DNA of 64,000 nt from Nemania diffusa (Eukaryota; Ascomycota; Sordariomycetes; Xylariales; Xylariaceae). The stretch's first letter is position 1, and each line of letters starts with the position of its first letter. A program made the position numbers and the translations under genes. Shown here in pieces: positions 1 to 12,652 of the stretch. The notes beneath the pieces are model-generated. The model had not been told where the DNA came from. It saw only the letters and a program-made list of their open reading frames with translations, and searched no databases. The stretch is taken from positions 2,418,001 through 2,482,000 of the forward strand of contig JBBPUQ010000001.1 in assembly GCA_038501195.1 (NCBI GenBank), read 5' to 3'.

Positions 1-3000
1 ATCGCCATCCAGGCACTCAGTGGCTTGCACGGGAAGCAGCCAGAAAGAACTGTGTGGTGCACAAAGCGGCGGCGTTCTGCTCTGTGATGCATCACTACGG
101 CTACGTATGCCGTGGGATCCGGTTGATGGCAAATTGGCAATTTTGTCGCCGGCTAGCTCTTCGCCCCAATTGAAGGAGCTATGTGGTAGGCCATTTGTGC
201 GTCGATTCGTCGGTTGATGAATGGCCACTAGCTTGTTTGACCAACAGCTGTACTTGTCCGACTCGACGGCAGCACCTATTAGTTAGGGGGGAAAAGCACT
301 CGCCGAACACGCTGTGATACCGCCCCTATCGATCCGCCGATGAGTTGGCGCAAACGGCCAGAGATGACTGGAGTTTGTTTGTTGTGGGTTCTGGATCATG
401 GCAGTCGATTGTCTGCCACCAGTGTGGATGCGCGGATCGCTCACGCTCTGTGGTTTAAATAGCTCCCAGATCACGAGTTTTTGGTTGCATTCAAATGCCG
501 CGTATTACCTGCGCCCCTCCCTCCTGCGGCGACTGGCTATGCAGTACTTACGGTAGACAATAGGGAAGATGATGGGACGTGTCAGCGGCGAGACCCGACT
601 AGCCGGATCACCAATGAGGTAAAACGAGCAAAGAGTTTGGGTTGCTTCAAACCTCCTCCTCCCTCCTTCTCCCTCCTCCCCCAATCCTTCGTCTCTACGC
701 ACATGTGCACTATCTAAATAAGTAAGTATCTACGCAGTATATAGGTATAATACACATCCCGCCTCTCCGCCCCCTCCTTTTCCTAGGTACGCATACCAGC
801 TCCTTTGTGATACACAAAAGAGAGAAAAATAATAATAAACAAACAAATCAATCTACCTTTCTACCTATCAATTAATCAATCGGCCAATCCAGGCAGAATA
901 CGGAACCATTCTGTTTCGGCTACCCACCCCCAATACTCCATCCGCCCATTCCGGCATTCCCCCACGGATCGTCGAGGGTCATATATCCACCTCTCCTTCT
1001 CTACTGCGTATGGATGTATGTAGGTACGCTACTTATAAGCGCGCTCGCTGGTTAGAACGTGCATGAGGTGGTAAGCCCATCCTAGCTCCCACGCTGTTTC
1101 ACTCAGACTCCCGGCATGCTCTGCATGCAGTAGGTAGGTCACGTCGATCATGGTACAGTAGGTACTGCACAGCGTACCTATCACACTACGGTGCTACCGT
1201 AGGTAAATCTACGCATGCAAAACAGACTATCAACCCTAACCCCTCGCAAAAGGTACATTCGCACAGGATCATCGATCTTGGTTGTCGTGTGTGCATCAAA
1301 CAAGAATGCCAACTTCGAGTCGTCAATCGCACAGCCACGGCCACGATCACGACCATGCACGCGCACACGTACTTAGCATGTCACCGCTCAATCACGTCAG
1401 CAACATCTGACACGCCAAACGGATGACAAAGCGAGGTGGATGGTGTTAGGTATATCACTCTCACCGCCGTTTAGAGCACATACATAACGTACGCATATAT
1501 ACTTCATACCCATCAGCCGAGCGACCAGCTGCTTCACAGATACGAATTCTATTGGTAAGGTCCGGAAGAATAAATCAGCATCCGTGCAGCATGCACTGCG
1601 ACCCACGCTACGTATTAGGCTCAACGGTATCCGCAGCTCCTGAATGAACACTAGAGGCCACATGAGAGGCACGACGTATACACATACTGTGAGTCACGGT
1701 GTTTGTCTTCGCTTTTATACACCAAGCCTACAAATTACTAGAACTTCGTAGACACCACTCTGGTGAAATCTTAATACCCTCCAAACTCCGAAACAACTAG
1801 CAGTCACCATTTCGCAGTTACGGGGAAAATGGGGGGGAGAGAGAAAAAAATCGCCCGCTTATCAAATCAACTAGTCCAATTCATTAAAAATATGTATCAC
1901 TTTTAAAGATGCGGCCATGAGCAGTATTGTAATGATGACTCGACTAGTGTGTCCAGGTAATATCAGACAGGCAGAGGAGAGCGCATCATTCACAAGAATA
2001 CGCGAGCGCTTTATGCGTATGTATGACATAACATGGAATAGAACCGCAGCACTGTCCCGCAACAATACGAAGAGTAAAATATGTTATCAAGTCGGGCACT
2101 CAGTCATCTGTAGGTCCTTATATGTAGCTTACGGGCAGGATTGTCGCGGTCATTCCGGGAATAGTAAATAGTCCCTCGTAATGACAGCTCTGTACGCCAC
2201 CATGTGAGCAATCAATTCTCGTCTAGTAGCTTCGTATTGCATAGCACGGTTCCTTCGTATAGCAACTGAGCTCGCTTTGCCAGTTACTCATACTCTATGC
2301 ACTACGTTGTTAATACTCAGTCTTCAAACATCCAGCTTAGAAGGTCTCCGGCCGATGGGAAAAAGCCGATACCAAATACCACTTACGGAGCGAATAATGC
2401 AAGAAGAAGCTCGTGTTCCCGAAGAAATTTCCTAGTATTCTTAAAGCCTATCATAAAGGCCGGAAACCCCTCGTCTGGCTCGCATGCTTGCAGCTCGTCA
2501 TTCCTTTCGCTTTTCTATGCAGTGACGTAGAATGTGACTAGATATAAAAGCGATGGTATACTGATAAGCTTTTCATGCAGCACTATAGACGTAGATATCG
2601 CTTCCAAATATGGATATCTATGATTATTATTATCACCCCCGGATCTGTCTGACGTAGGGTGAGACGCTTACAGGTTAAGAATTATGCGTGAGAAGTCCTA
2701 TAAATCCGAGGACTCGCATAGCAATCAATCCAGGAACAGATTTGCGATGATGATCGGGTTTGAAAGCCGGTTATGTGGGGGTAAAAAGGTAACGGGATGG
2801 AAGAAGCGAAAGAAAATACCCAGATGATAGACCGGAACATTTGATTCATATGATTCGATCATCCGAGAAGAGCGTGACCAAATTACGTGGTCCAACCCTA
2901 CTTGCAGTCCACTTATGACAGAGCCGCAAGGTTATACTAAGCCTCATCACTCGACATTTCAGCCAGTCATAATTCACCAGCACCACTTCTCCTAATTTGC

Positions 3001-6000
3001 AATGCGTCCTTGTAAGATATCTCGGATAATACGAATCCACAGTGACTCGCGTCAATATTATCCTCTCACCGCTTGATAGCCAGTGACATAGCATTCGGCG
3101 GACCCGAGCATTATCGCGAACCACTCTAGGTAGGGTTACATCACTCTATGGAGACTAGGCCCCGTGTAGACGCAGCTCTACCAAGTTGGTAAAAGAGCCT
3201 CAAATCGGGAGAGCTAGTTTGTGGATATTTTCCCATGAGCTTGCCTAGAAATGTGCTCCTGCGGCGAAGACTTCGAACTACATGAACCATTCAAACGTCG
3301 AATGCAACCCTATGAAGACCTTCAGATAGCAATACCCAGTTCGATTCAAATCCATCCGCAACGACAAATTGGTAGCGAATAGCAGGTTTCATTCATCTAT
3401 CGCAATGATATTTTATAGCTCCTAGGTAAACGAACTCTTTTTCGTGAATTATTGTCGATCTATTGGCATTGTCGCTGTCCTTGTAAATAAAAAAGGCGGT
3501 AGCTGCGATAAGGCTTGGTCATAATTGAAAAAGGTAATAGAAGAAATGAAGCCCAGCGTATTAAGATAGTGTGTAGAGCATTATAATAATATTACTATTA
3601 GTTCTGGTATATTTATTATTGTCTAGGGCATGTATCATGCGTCAATGAAGAGGTCCTTTCCCCTCAACCATTTAGTTTATAGCTCGAGCGAAGCAGAATT
3701 CTAATGTAAGTAACTTAAAGCAGGGGTATAGGTAGACCTCATTACCGTATATTGAACTACCGAGCCTGAGAAACTACACGGCAAAGACTCTAGTATCGCT
3801 TATTCCTTCTTTTTTGACTAACTCAAGGCATTAGGGCGATACGAGCACACCAGCCACGCCCAGCTAATAGATCTATAATACTGTAGTAGAGTATGGCTAT
3901 GCACATTGCTGCGCTGCACTTCTAGCTATCTAGGTAGCCTATTTCAATAAAAACTTCATAGCTATGAGGTAGTTTAGTGCCTATGCAGACGGAGAGAATA
4001 GCCGTGCTATGCTGAGTCCTTACCTGCCAGTCCTTCAAGCGGGAATGTATGAGTACCCTTACTTGCAAGAAATAGGTAGATATGAGATTTGCTATCGGAT
4101 AAGAAGATTAGGTAGGTAGGTATTCTAAGAAGTGTGTTATTATACGACCGTATGGGTTAGATGTTACCTAACTCACCCCGTGGTGATACCAGCCTAGCCT
4201 TCAGCTATACATTAGGTACCTACTTGTAAGTAGGTATGGATAGGTACCGCCGTATGGGTTCATTGAGCTGCGGCAGGGTCCGGCGCGTGGCGTGCCGGTT
4301 GGCGCTAGCGCTGCCTTAGGAGATATCTCGCGCGCGACCGGTGCCCACCCCCGTATATTCCTTCACTATAATATGGCCCTAGAATACTTTAAAGATGCGA
4401 GCACGCAAACTCGGTTCGGCTTTCGTCTACGCATATCTACGTGCTCCGGCCATGAAGCAAATAAAATATATACGTAAGTAGGAATACTGACCTTCGTCTC
4501 TCTAGATTCATGGCAAGTTTTGCTCCTCTAAGCAGCCGCGGCATCCTCCGTTACGGCGCATGCGAGCAAAGTTCCAGGCGAGCCTCGCATCCGTAGCGCG
4601 CCACATCGACTATAATTAGGTAGACATTCAAGATTATGGGAACGACGATCTGATCGACGGTCTTGGCTATAGCAACATAGATACCTACCTTACCTACCTA
4701 TGCGTATGTGATATCCAGGTACCTACAAGTTTTTGTTAGATGGACAATTCTAGCCCATCACCGTAGGTAGACTCGATTATCACCACTGCCGACTACCATC
4801 TATAGATTGAACAGAAACGCGTCGTACTGGCACTCACTATTCAATACCTGCTCCGCAACTAGCTCGGGATATACAGCGGCGTAGCCATGAAGCGCCGCAT
4901 CCGCATTTCCATCTTCAACGGGTTTCCTCATCAGCACCAAACAACCGAGCTTCCAGAAGGTCCGTCAGTATAGGATAATTCGGTGTAGCGAGTGATGTTA
5001 GTATTGCAAGGGCAGTAATGAGTTAACATTGAATTCGCGACTCGGGACAGCCGCTTGCTAACATCAAGTAAGATCTATGCACGAGATGTATGTACGCATA
5101 GAAGCTCGATGATAACAGACGACACACACAAGATCTACCTATATAGGCAGTAGGCAATCTAGTGTGATAGACTATGCTTGTAGGCAGGTATATATGTATA
5201 GACGACTCCAAGGCCGCCCCCTGATAGGAAATACCTCCCTATTACAGAACTGAGTAATACTAACGTACAGTATAGTAAGTGTCTCACTGGGGATGCGACG
5301 GTGGATTTGGAATATATATAAAATCAATTTAAACCCATCCATAGGGAGCTCACAGCAGGTATGTACGTCGCGTCAATCAAGCGCCGTATAATTATACCCC
5401 GATCCCTGTGCCACCGATAAAATGAAGCTCACAGTTCCTCGCGGTGCGGTACTACAAGGGTAGTCGGCATCATTCCCAGCTGCTGTCATCTTCTTCTATG
5501 TATACGCAGAAGAGATGGATTTATTGACTTGGTAGCCACTGCGAGGGGTATGTCGTATCTTCCTCTATGTAGGTATCTAGTTTCGACGCTACCTTAGGTA
5601 TGTTACATATCTATGTTTGTGCGGCTGGATGCGTAATTAAAATTTGAGATGCCACTTCTAAGCTACATGTATGTGTAGATTACTGCAGTGCGCATTATCG
5701 CATGATTCCACGCCTATGCCATCTAATGCTGTTGTGCTGAACGCAACCACAAACACTCATTGCATGCCAAGAACTCCAACTCTTGAGAGATTGTAGTCAA
5801 CCGAGCTGACACGACATTCATGCACTCATACTAGATCGAGATATGGAATTGCCCATTCGGAAAAGGGAACAAGTAGAAGTCCACCGTCATCCATACTCCA
5901 TGTCGGGTCTTTTCTAATAATAATACTTGGATATCGTGGGGTACTATCTAATGTATGCCCCTTTTTAGACTCGCTAGGACCACAGTTTACTTATACGTAA

Positions 6001-6389
6001 TTACCTGTTTGTAATGTATTTTGAGATATCTACATACGAAGCACTTTGATCGTGAGAGAGTAGGGAATGTAGCATCAACTCAACCCCTTCTCAAAGTATC
6101 CACAGTGGGAAGCTACTTTTAGTACATATTATGACCTTGTTTTACTGTTGATATGCTTAGCCGACATCTCAATCAACTTTGCGTTCGTCCGTGTCACTTT
6201 GCAAGGGAGTGGTGTTACGGTAATTGGTAAGGATTGGGATGTCGGGTTCTCCAGAGCCAGAGATAAATATCAATCAATGACTGCCTCCATCGGTAGAGAT
6301 ATGAACGATAGGCACTGCATTCGTTCACCCTTCTCCTACTTGCTCCTCTGCCCTGTCTCTCCCCTGCAGATCTGCCCAAGTTAGTCAAG
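1..6389. other. Gene-free intergenic region
   Basis: No reading frame here looks like a real protein. All open frames are under about 95 codons, many open only from GTG or TTG, and none shows a family motif or can be joined by good splice sites. The stretch is interrupted by ACCTACC/TAGGTA-type short motifs (for example near 4110-4125, 4210-4250 and 4680-4700) and has AT-rich parts around 3400-4060. A remnant of an old transposon altered by repeat-induced mutation is possible but I cannot identify one. Confidence 0.6.
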
Positions 6390-7309
6390 ATGAAGTTCTC
6401 TAGCGTCACATCTATCTTTGCCCTCGTGGCATCTGCAACTGCTGCGCCGAAGAGTTGCCCAGACGGCAATCACCAAGTGCCCTCGACTACCATTGCCGGC
6501 GTCAAAGTCATCGATACGCCGCTTGTGCAGAAGGCTCGTAAACTCGTCGAGGACAACTTCGAGCCGTATCTTGTGCGCCATATGTACCGATCGTGGCTCT
6601 TCGGTGTTGCCGCCATCAACAACAACGCCACGCTAGCTTCTGAGATTGATCTTGAAGTTCATGCCCTTGGCACGTTGCTTCACGACCTAGGCTGGGATCA
6701 GCGACCCGAATCTCCTTGGCGCTCGCCGTAAGTAGCAGTTGCTTATGATTGATCTTAAATATCCTCATCTCATCTTGTCTTGCCTTGGGCTAGAAAGAAC
6801 TATTCCCAAGCTCGGGTGTTTTGTCCAATAATCGCTAACAGCATCCTCGCAGAGATCGACGTTTCGAGATCGACGGTGCTATCGGCGCGACTAACTGGAT
6901 AAAGGAGAATGGCATCAAGGCAGAATGGGGCGATGTCCGTCTGCAGCTCGTCTGGGACGCTATCTCACTACACGGTACCCCTAGCATTAGCGAGTACAAG
7001 CAGCCCAATGTCAAATTCATCGTTGAGAGCATCAGCATGGACTACCCTGGCCCTCACCCGGCGCTGACCGAGGAAGATTACAACAACATCATCGCGGCCT
7101 ATGATCAGGATGGGTTGTTAGAAGGAACAAATGACACTTTTACATTCCTCTGCCGCACGAAGCCTAACGCCACATACGATACCTGGATTGAACCCTGGGG
7201 TGTTGCCTTTGTCAAAGGCTACAATCCCGTCGGTCATCGTCTATTCGACCGTGCCAATCCTAATGTGACCTCACCTCCCTCAAAGCGTCACTTCCATGCA
7301 GTCTATTAA
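6390..7309 (+). CDS. Secreted HD-domain protein, cyanamide hydratase-like
   Basis: Two exons, 6390-6727 and 6853-7309, encode 264 residues. The 125-nt intron opens with GTAAGT and closes with GCAG, and the reading frame is kept across it (phase 2). The first 19 or so residues are a classical signal peptide ending in ASATAA, so the protein probably enters the secretory pathway. The mature part matches the HD metal-dependent hydrolase superfamily as seen in fungal cyanamide hydratase-like proteins: an early histidine in RHMYRSWLFG, the diagnostic His-Asp in LGTLLHDLGWD, a later histidine in VWDAISLHGTPS, and the FLCRTKP...TYD segment near the C-terminus. The family binds metal and hydrolyses small nitrogen compounds or phosphate esters; the substrate here is unknown. 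N-glycosylation motifs such as NNNAT fit secretion. The neighbours are non-conserved genes, so the context does not reveal a pathway. The family call is firm, the reaction is not. Confidence 0.9.
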
Positions 7310-8085
7310 GATATTAGGGAGATACATAGTTTAACTCAATGAGGGCCATGTATTGTGTAAAACTCCGGCCTGCCCTCAAGGGTTAGTCATAATCTATTCG
7401 ATGTACATATTTTCATATGGGAGAAAGAATGTATGAAGACGAAATAAAACATCCAAACTCATGCGTTTTCCCTATGATACCAGTTGTCCTCGTCGATGCT
7501 TTCAGGGAAGGATAATGCTAGTTCAAGCCAATTCGGTAGAGTATAGGTCGCAAGTCATATGCTGCATATTAATTTATTAGGCTTGATTATAGACTAGTAT
7601 CTCTAGTAGACATGAGTCCGAGGATTATCTTTAGTATATTAGCCACTCATTCCTCCAGGAATAGGATCTTACAACCGTTCAAGGTGAACAAGACAACCCA
7701 CTGGAACTTGGCTTTCTCCTTTGGACCTCGTTGTTTCTTTACTACGTGCGTATATCCTAAAAGCCATTTCTATGACCTTCAACTAAAATCTCCAGGGTTT
7801 ATTATGATATTTAATTTTACAGCAATCACCTATTCATTCTACAACACCCGGTTTCACAACACAGCATTTGAGAGAGGCGACTTTGAGCTGAACTCTAAGT
7901 TGCCTGTTCATTACACAAAGGTTAGTATCATGATTAAGGCGAGATCACATTTCTTTGTCGACGCGCGACATTGATAATCAAATATGTAAATACAGCCTTT
8001 AGATATAATCCTAATTGTATGTGGAATCACAGGTGCAATAAAGAGGAAATAGCTTAGATACATTTAAGAAACTAACCAATGACGG
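7310..8085. other. Intergenic, one unsupported 120-codon frame
   Basis: Downstream of the HD gene. An ATG-started frame of 120 codons at 7612-7974 (+) has no motif I recognise, no signal peptide and no plausible splice partners. I do not call it a gene. Confidence 0.4.
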
Positions 8086-8418
8086 TATTGAGACAGTGCG
8101 TGCGACGCTGCTACAGGGGGGGTCATGTTGATTAGGTCATCGGGACCCTAGATTTTTCATTTTTCTATTTATTAGCTAGCAAGGAGAGAGGTCTCTATTA
8201 AGGAGGCTACATGGGCAATGCGCGGTATCGATGCCTTTGGCATCGACCGAATAGGTCGTTGCGCAGCTTTTACAGTAGTTTTACTACATTAATATTATTC
8301 GATTGCCTTACTAGACTACTGTTTTTACTGCCTCAAATCTCTAGAAGTAATTGAGATGGCCGTGGCCAGTCCTCTAGAGTGCGTTGTGTGTATATTGCAC
8401 GCTTCGTTTCAGTATCTC
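8086..8418 (+). repeat. Diverged direct repeat, copy A
   Basis: Aligns by eye with 10075-10365 in the same orientation. Shared blocks are TATTGAGAC with the following 70 bases (including ATTAGGTCATC and the T-rich run ending TTTTTCTATTTA) and, at the far end, CTCTAGAAG plus the block around CAGTCCTCTAGAGTGCG to GCTTCGTTTCAGTATC. Differences are largely C/T and G/A. A hairpin (TCGATGCC TTT GGCATCGA) sits in the middle near 8229-8247. The copies flank the secreted-protein gene at 8930-9742. This may be a degraded transposon end or solo LTR; no coding part remains. Confidence 0.65.
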
Positions 8419-8929
8419 TTGAGAGTACTGATAATAGTGAGACAGAAATATACATTCAATGCAAATGCTATTATCTTAGACCCTGTCATAGACTATCTAC
8501 CGAGTCCCAGTAGATCATTACAGATGTCGATAGAACGTAGAATGAATTACCACTTACTTCTAGAATGACTGTCCTCGCATAATATGACAAGCAGTAATAT
8601 GAGCGCAATCAGTCCGTGACACGTTCTCGGTTTTCCTTTACTTGCCACATCACCTAGAATGGTAGCAGTTGAATATCGTAGTTGTAGCCGACTCGGGATG
8701 TGAGATTCATTAACATTATATAAGCGAAAAATCAGTCAAAAGTTGCGATGCGCGAAGAAAGTCCCATCAAATTCTGGCTCTAACCAACAACCCTATGCTA
8801 ATACCATAGCCCCTTTTCAACTTGACACACGCGATTCCCGTATGTTGACTTCATTCTCTAGATTGGTGAAGAACTTAAGACTGCTACCTTATTGGGTATA
8901 TAAGAAACCGTAGCCAAAAACTGACATGG

Positions 8930-9742
8930 CTAGAGTGGGTAGTGGCGCTCAATACAGTATGGAAAGTACTCCTCTCTCCATAAACTATATCCGTATGCTC
9001 GCGCCGTCTTGCGGAAATCCATTCTCGCTGGATGTGATGTCAGATTACCTGACTAGATGAGATGTATTGACAACTTACCTTCTTTCACAAACTTCCAGTC
9101 ATTAGGATTAACGCTTGTTTCACCATCAGGAATTAGGATAGTTCCAACTGTGTGATTTTTAGCTTGGTCCGGGTTTGATAGTAGGCGTGGCTCAGGCGCC
9201 TCATATCGCTCGAAAAGTCGTGGTGAACCGGGGCAGGCCATCATTTTCTCAGCTCTGTCTAGTTCACCATACTCGCAAGAATTCATTGGGTATGAACCTG
9301 TATTGCAGAGGTAGGCAACCGCGTTCCCATATACTTCTACTATGAGTTCTCCGTGCTCCCTCGACTTCCTCCAATGTTTTCTGTCGTATAACTTTGTCTT
9401 CTTTGGTACCATGATGCCATCTTGTATCTTTCGACACGACTGTCTGAGTTGATCCCAGGCTTTTCGAGCGTCATCCTTGATGATATCGATATTTGCGCAT
9501 GCTTGAATGCCGCCGATAGCAGTATATTGGCTGGCTTCTAGAATAGTAGTCTCGTTTCTTCGTTTAGCGTTTCTTGCTTTGATTCCCCATAGGTCCTTCG
9601 TTTGGTAGCCAACATTCTGAGCTGAGAATCCTGCCTTGCATATATCTACACCCTGTGAATCTGGCTGTGATTGTGGCAGGCATTTACTTAGCCTAGCGCC
9701 TAGCACCGTCAAATATATGGAGAAGATAACGAGGAGCTTCAT
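8930..9742 (-). CDS. Small secreted cysteine-containing protein (effector-like)
   Basis: Two exons, 9742-9079 and 9027-8930, give 253 residues. The 51-nt intron has a GTAAGT donor, a CTGAC branch site about 10 nt before its end, and a CCAG acceptor; joining it replaces a short nonsense tail with a natural end ERHYPL. The N-terminus MKLLVIFSIYLTVLGA is a signal peptide. The rest is hydrophilic with scattered cysteines and a recognisable block, VAYLCNTG followed by SCEYGELDRAEKMMACPG, then a late YGY. I have the impression of a loose family of fungal secreted proteins sharing this VAYLCN...C...EL...C pattern, but cannot name it. The gene lies between two diverged direct repeats and next to other lineage-restricted genes. 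A role at the host or environment interface is an inference only. Confidence 0.7.
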
Positions 9743-10074
9743 GACGTGTAGATGATTATGGGTACAATGGTTTTGTCGAGTTGATAAGTGCCAGTCAAAA
9801 TTTCACAGAGGGGTTAGATTGTGAGAGGTGCTATAATTGTTTATATCCTAAGTAGAACCTGCTAGGATACTACACTCCAGGGTTTTACTTCTTTCGGCCC
9901 GACGAAAATGAATTCACCCTATTATATCATATCTCTGCAGTCCTAGCCCCTGCGTAGTATATAATTATATTTCACCTCAACAACTAAAGAACATAAGAGT
10001 AAGATCAACGTGGCCTTATAATTCCAAAACTTTGGTGCTAATAGTACCAAATATACTTTAATAATAATCCCTTA

Positions 10075-10365
10075 TATATTGAGACGGTGTGGGCGACACG
10101 ACCACATGGGGATTAGGTTAATTAGGTCATCAAGACTGAATTTTTCTTTTTCTATTTAAGTTAGTTAGCCGAGGCTAGTACTTCTCTTAGACAGGCACGC
10201 CTCTCATAGCAGCCCCTTCGGGGACCTGCTACTCCAAAATATACTATTGCGTTACCAGAATATTTGTTTCTTTGGCTTCAAAACTCTAGAAGAGATCGAT
10301 ATGACAGTGGTCAGTCCTCTGGAGTGCGTAGTGTGTGTGTTGCACACTTCGTTTCAATATCCCAT
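10075..10365 (+). repeat. Diverged direct repeat, copy B
   Basis: Second copy of the element at 8086-8418, same strand, start-to-start distance about 2.0 kb. It keeps the TATTGAGACGGTG start, the AATTAGGTCATC block, the T-rich block and the terminal block containing CAGTCCTCTGGAGTGCG. Its centre carries a different hairpin (AGCAGCCCC TT CGGGGACCTGCT, near 10208-10230) at about the same place as the hairpin in copy A. The 71-codon frame across it matches part of a frame in copy A only because the DNA is repeated. Confidence 0.65.
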
Positions 10366-11058
10366 TACTCTCCCTCGGACATGGAACCCTAGCTGTGAAA
10401 GCTTTCGGAAGAATCTTAGGCTTTTAAATTTTCGACGGTGTGAAAAGCCTAAGCTCTGTTAAACCTCTATTACGCTGAATGGGGTAGAGTGCATAGACAT
10501 TCATTTATTGTCATATAGGCGCTACAAGGAGACGGCATTAACTTCATCAGGAGATACGAGAAGGTAGTAGGTTTAACGCAAAGCTGGAACAATCCTGATT
10601 AATCTACTGAGGTGCCGGTTCTTAAGTGAAGGTACAAGTAATACATGACGTATTCAAACCTAGACATCGGTAATATATCACACTAAGCCTGCGTATTGTG
10701 TCTTGAATTATAATATCGGTCATATTTGTGTAGTTTGGGCAACGCGACACTTGTATAAACTGTTTAAGAAGATTGTGTAACATAGCTCATATAATTAACT
10801 TGTATGTGTCTTCTTAATTGCACTGATAATTAATACACAGAGAAAAGAAAAGTCCAACGGAGACTCATTAAACATTATACATACCTACCTAGGCAGTTTT
10901 TTTCATTGTGAAAAAGTAGAAGCTTAGGCTAGGAATCCAGCCCATCTCGGTAACTAATATCGTACTTCCAACGCTTTGGTGACTATTACCATAGGAAGCC
11001 TGACGCTGTCAAAAAGCCACAAGCTCTCTAGATAACCACTGTTTGAAAAATGCAGTAA
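10366..11058. other. AT-rich intergenic spacer
   Basis: No open frame of interest and no RNA gene seen. The downstream part holds the 3' flank of the gene at 11059-12652. Confidence 0.5.
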
Positions 11059-12652
11059 TCACCAATCCCGGAACTTGATATATGGTGACTCTCGCTTGGT
11101 GAGAAAATTGCCAATTTCCGAGCCGCGGGTGGTATTGGATTCCCTATCGAAACAATCTGACTTGCTGAATTCGTTGCAAACGGGTAAAATTATCTTTTGA
11201 CTCATGTCGCAGAAAAGGCCTTCCGAAAGTGATACAAAGTCTGGCCCAACAGAGCTGACGCTTTCGCATAGCGTCCGGGCGCTGTGTGATGGATTCCTGC
11301 TAGTGACAAGGGAGTCACTGAAAGTTTCGTGAAGCGCCCTGAACTGGTTGCGGAGCTCTTCCGAGTGTTCCAGGTGCTCCAGGTCTCGCTGGATATTCGA
11401 TCTTCCCATGCCCGAGCCTAGGTCCATGACAAGGGTAGTGTCGCGAGCTCCCATGAGCGGCAAGTGTCTGCTATCTTTATAAAGCTGCCAGTCAACTGAT
11501 AAAGGTAGTCTACCTTCCCGATTGTCAATCCCATTCCTCGCCTCGTCGTCGTAGTAATTGAATTCGGGCCCAAACGTCGGTATTGAGTGGTGTTCATTCA
11601 AATCTTCCACGAACAAAAAGTCAGCCTAAACCTAACTGGAGGAAATATTAGGTTTAGGCAGGAGGGCACGAGTCTTACACGTGTACATTGAGAATCTAGC
11701 CGGACTATCGCAAAGGACCTTAGGGTTCTCTTTAACCCAAGCCTGTCGCTGAGGAGTGGTTTGAAACCCTAAAAGACTCATATGTTAGTAACAGCACTAT
11801 CACGCAGACAGCGTATTATGTAGGGATGTAATGCCTACCTGTTATCTGCATGCTCATACCCCCATGCCGAAATCCTCCACGCCTGCTGTTTCTGCCTAAC
11901 CACTACGGTGATCACACTCATCAGAGAATCTTCACTTAAAATCTGCTCGTAATAGAAGGTACTTACGACACATGGCGGCTGAAACCCGTCTATGCCCACG
12001 ATAGCATTTGAGTAATACCATTGAGCGCCACAGCTGGCACCAATGTCTCCAGTCCAGCCGTATATCTCTGAGTCTGGCCCAGCTAGCCATATAGCTGAAA
12101 TACAGACAGGGTCCACCCCACCAATGTGGAAGTCCTCTTGACCGGGTCGCTTTCGTTCCTCGAGTCGTTCCTTAACTATTCATCCATATGCTGTTAGCCT
12201 CTCGCCATGACTCCGATGGTCGCTAGTTAAGCCATGAAACTCACTGTAGATAGCATAATAACTCACAGTTTTTACTTACGTGGTTGGAATAGAGATAGAT
12301 AATGTGGGTAGCTATCCCCTTCGTGCTTATGTCGGACCCAAACACTTACATCTTCTCCTTCAGTAGCAGTGCGGTGTTGTTTGTTAAGCTTCTTCCCGAA
12401 TTTACTGCCGAACTCGTTATACAATACGACGCTCGGTATATGGCCTCCCGGACCATCCGCCCCTGGTTCTTGTTCATGCGATGTTGACAGCCCCATCTGG
12501 ATCTTTACGACTGAAGTCCCAGGTGGAGTCGTGCTCTTTTTGAACAATGTAGAGACTGTGCTATACAGAGAAAAGGCTAGGCCAATTATGTTCACTAAAA
12601 TCAATGGCTGGTCTGCCGTAGGCGCAAGAATTACTCCTGTAATATTTTCCAT
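11059..12652 (-). CDS. Fungal protein of unknown function with N-terminal hydrophobic segment
   Basis: Five exons rebuilt by splice signals: 12652-12280, 12175-11967, 11902-11839, 11768-11679 and 11603-11059, giving 426 residues. Donors are GTAAGT, GTAAGT, GTAGGC and GTAAGA. Introns 3 and 4 have clear branch sites (TACTAAC, CTGAC); intron 4 ends in AAG, which is less usual. I chose the ATG at 12652 over an upstream TTG. Residues 15-40 form a hydrophobic segment (signal or membrane anchor). The core carries YGWTGDIGASCGAQWYYSN, then FQPPCVWLG, GMSMQIT, ARFSMYTYLNEHHSIPTF, and at the C-terminus GPDFVSLSEGLFCDMSQK and CFD. This order matches a set of uncharacterised proteins I remember from Fusarium-type fungi, and the rebuilt joins restore that order, which supports the exon model. 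Function is unknown. Confidence 0.75.

Noticed and set aside
7612..7974. 120-codon ATG frame
   Set aside because: No motif, no neighbours in frame, AT-rich composition like the noncoding surroundings.
8356..10462. Apparent paralogous small proteins at 8356-8568 and 10247-10462
   Set aside because: Their similarity (SPLECVVC) is caused by the underlying DNA repeat; the frames are not conserved beyond it.
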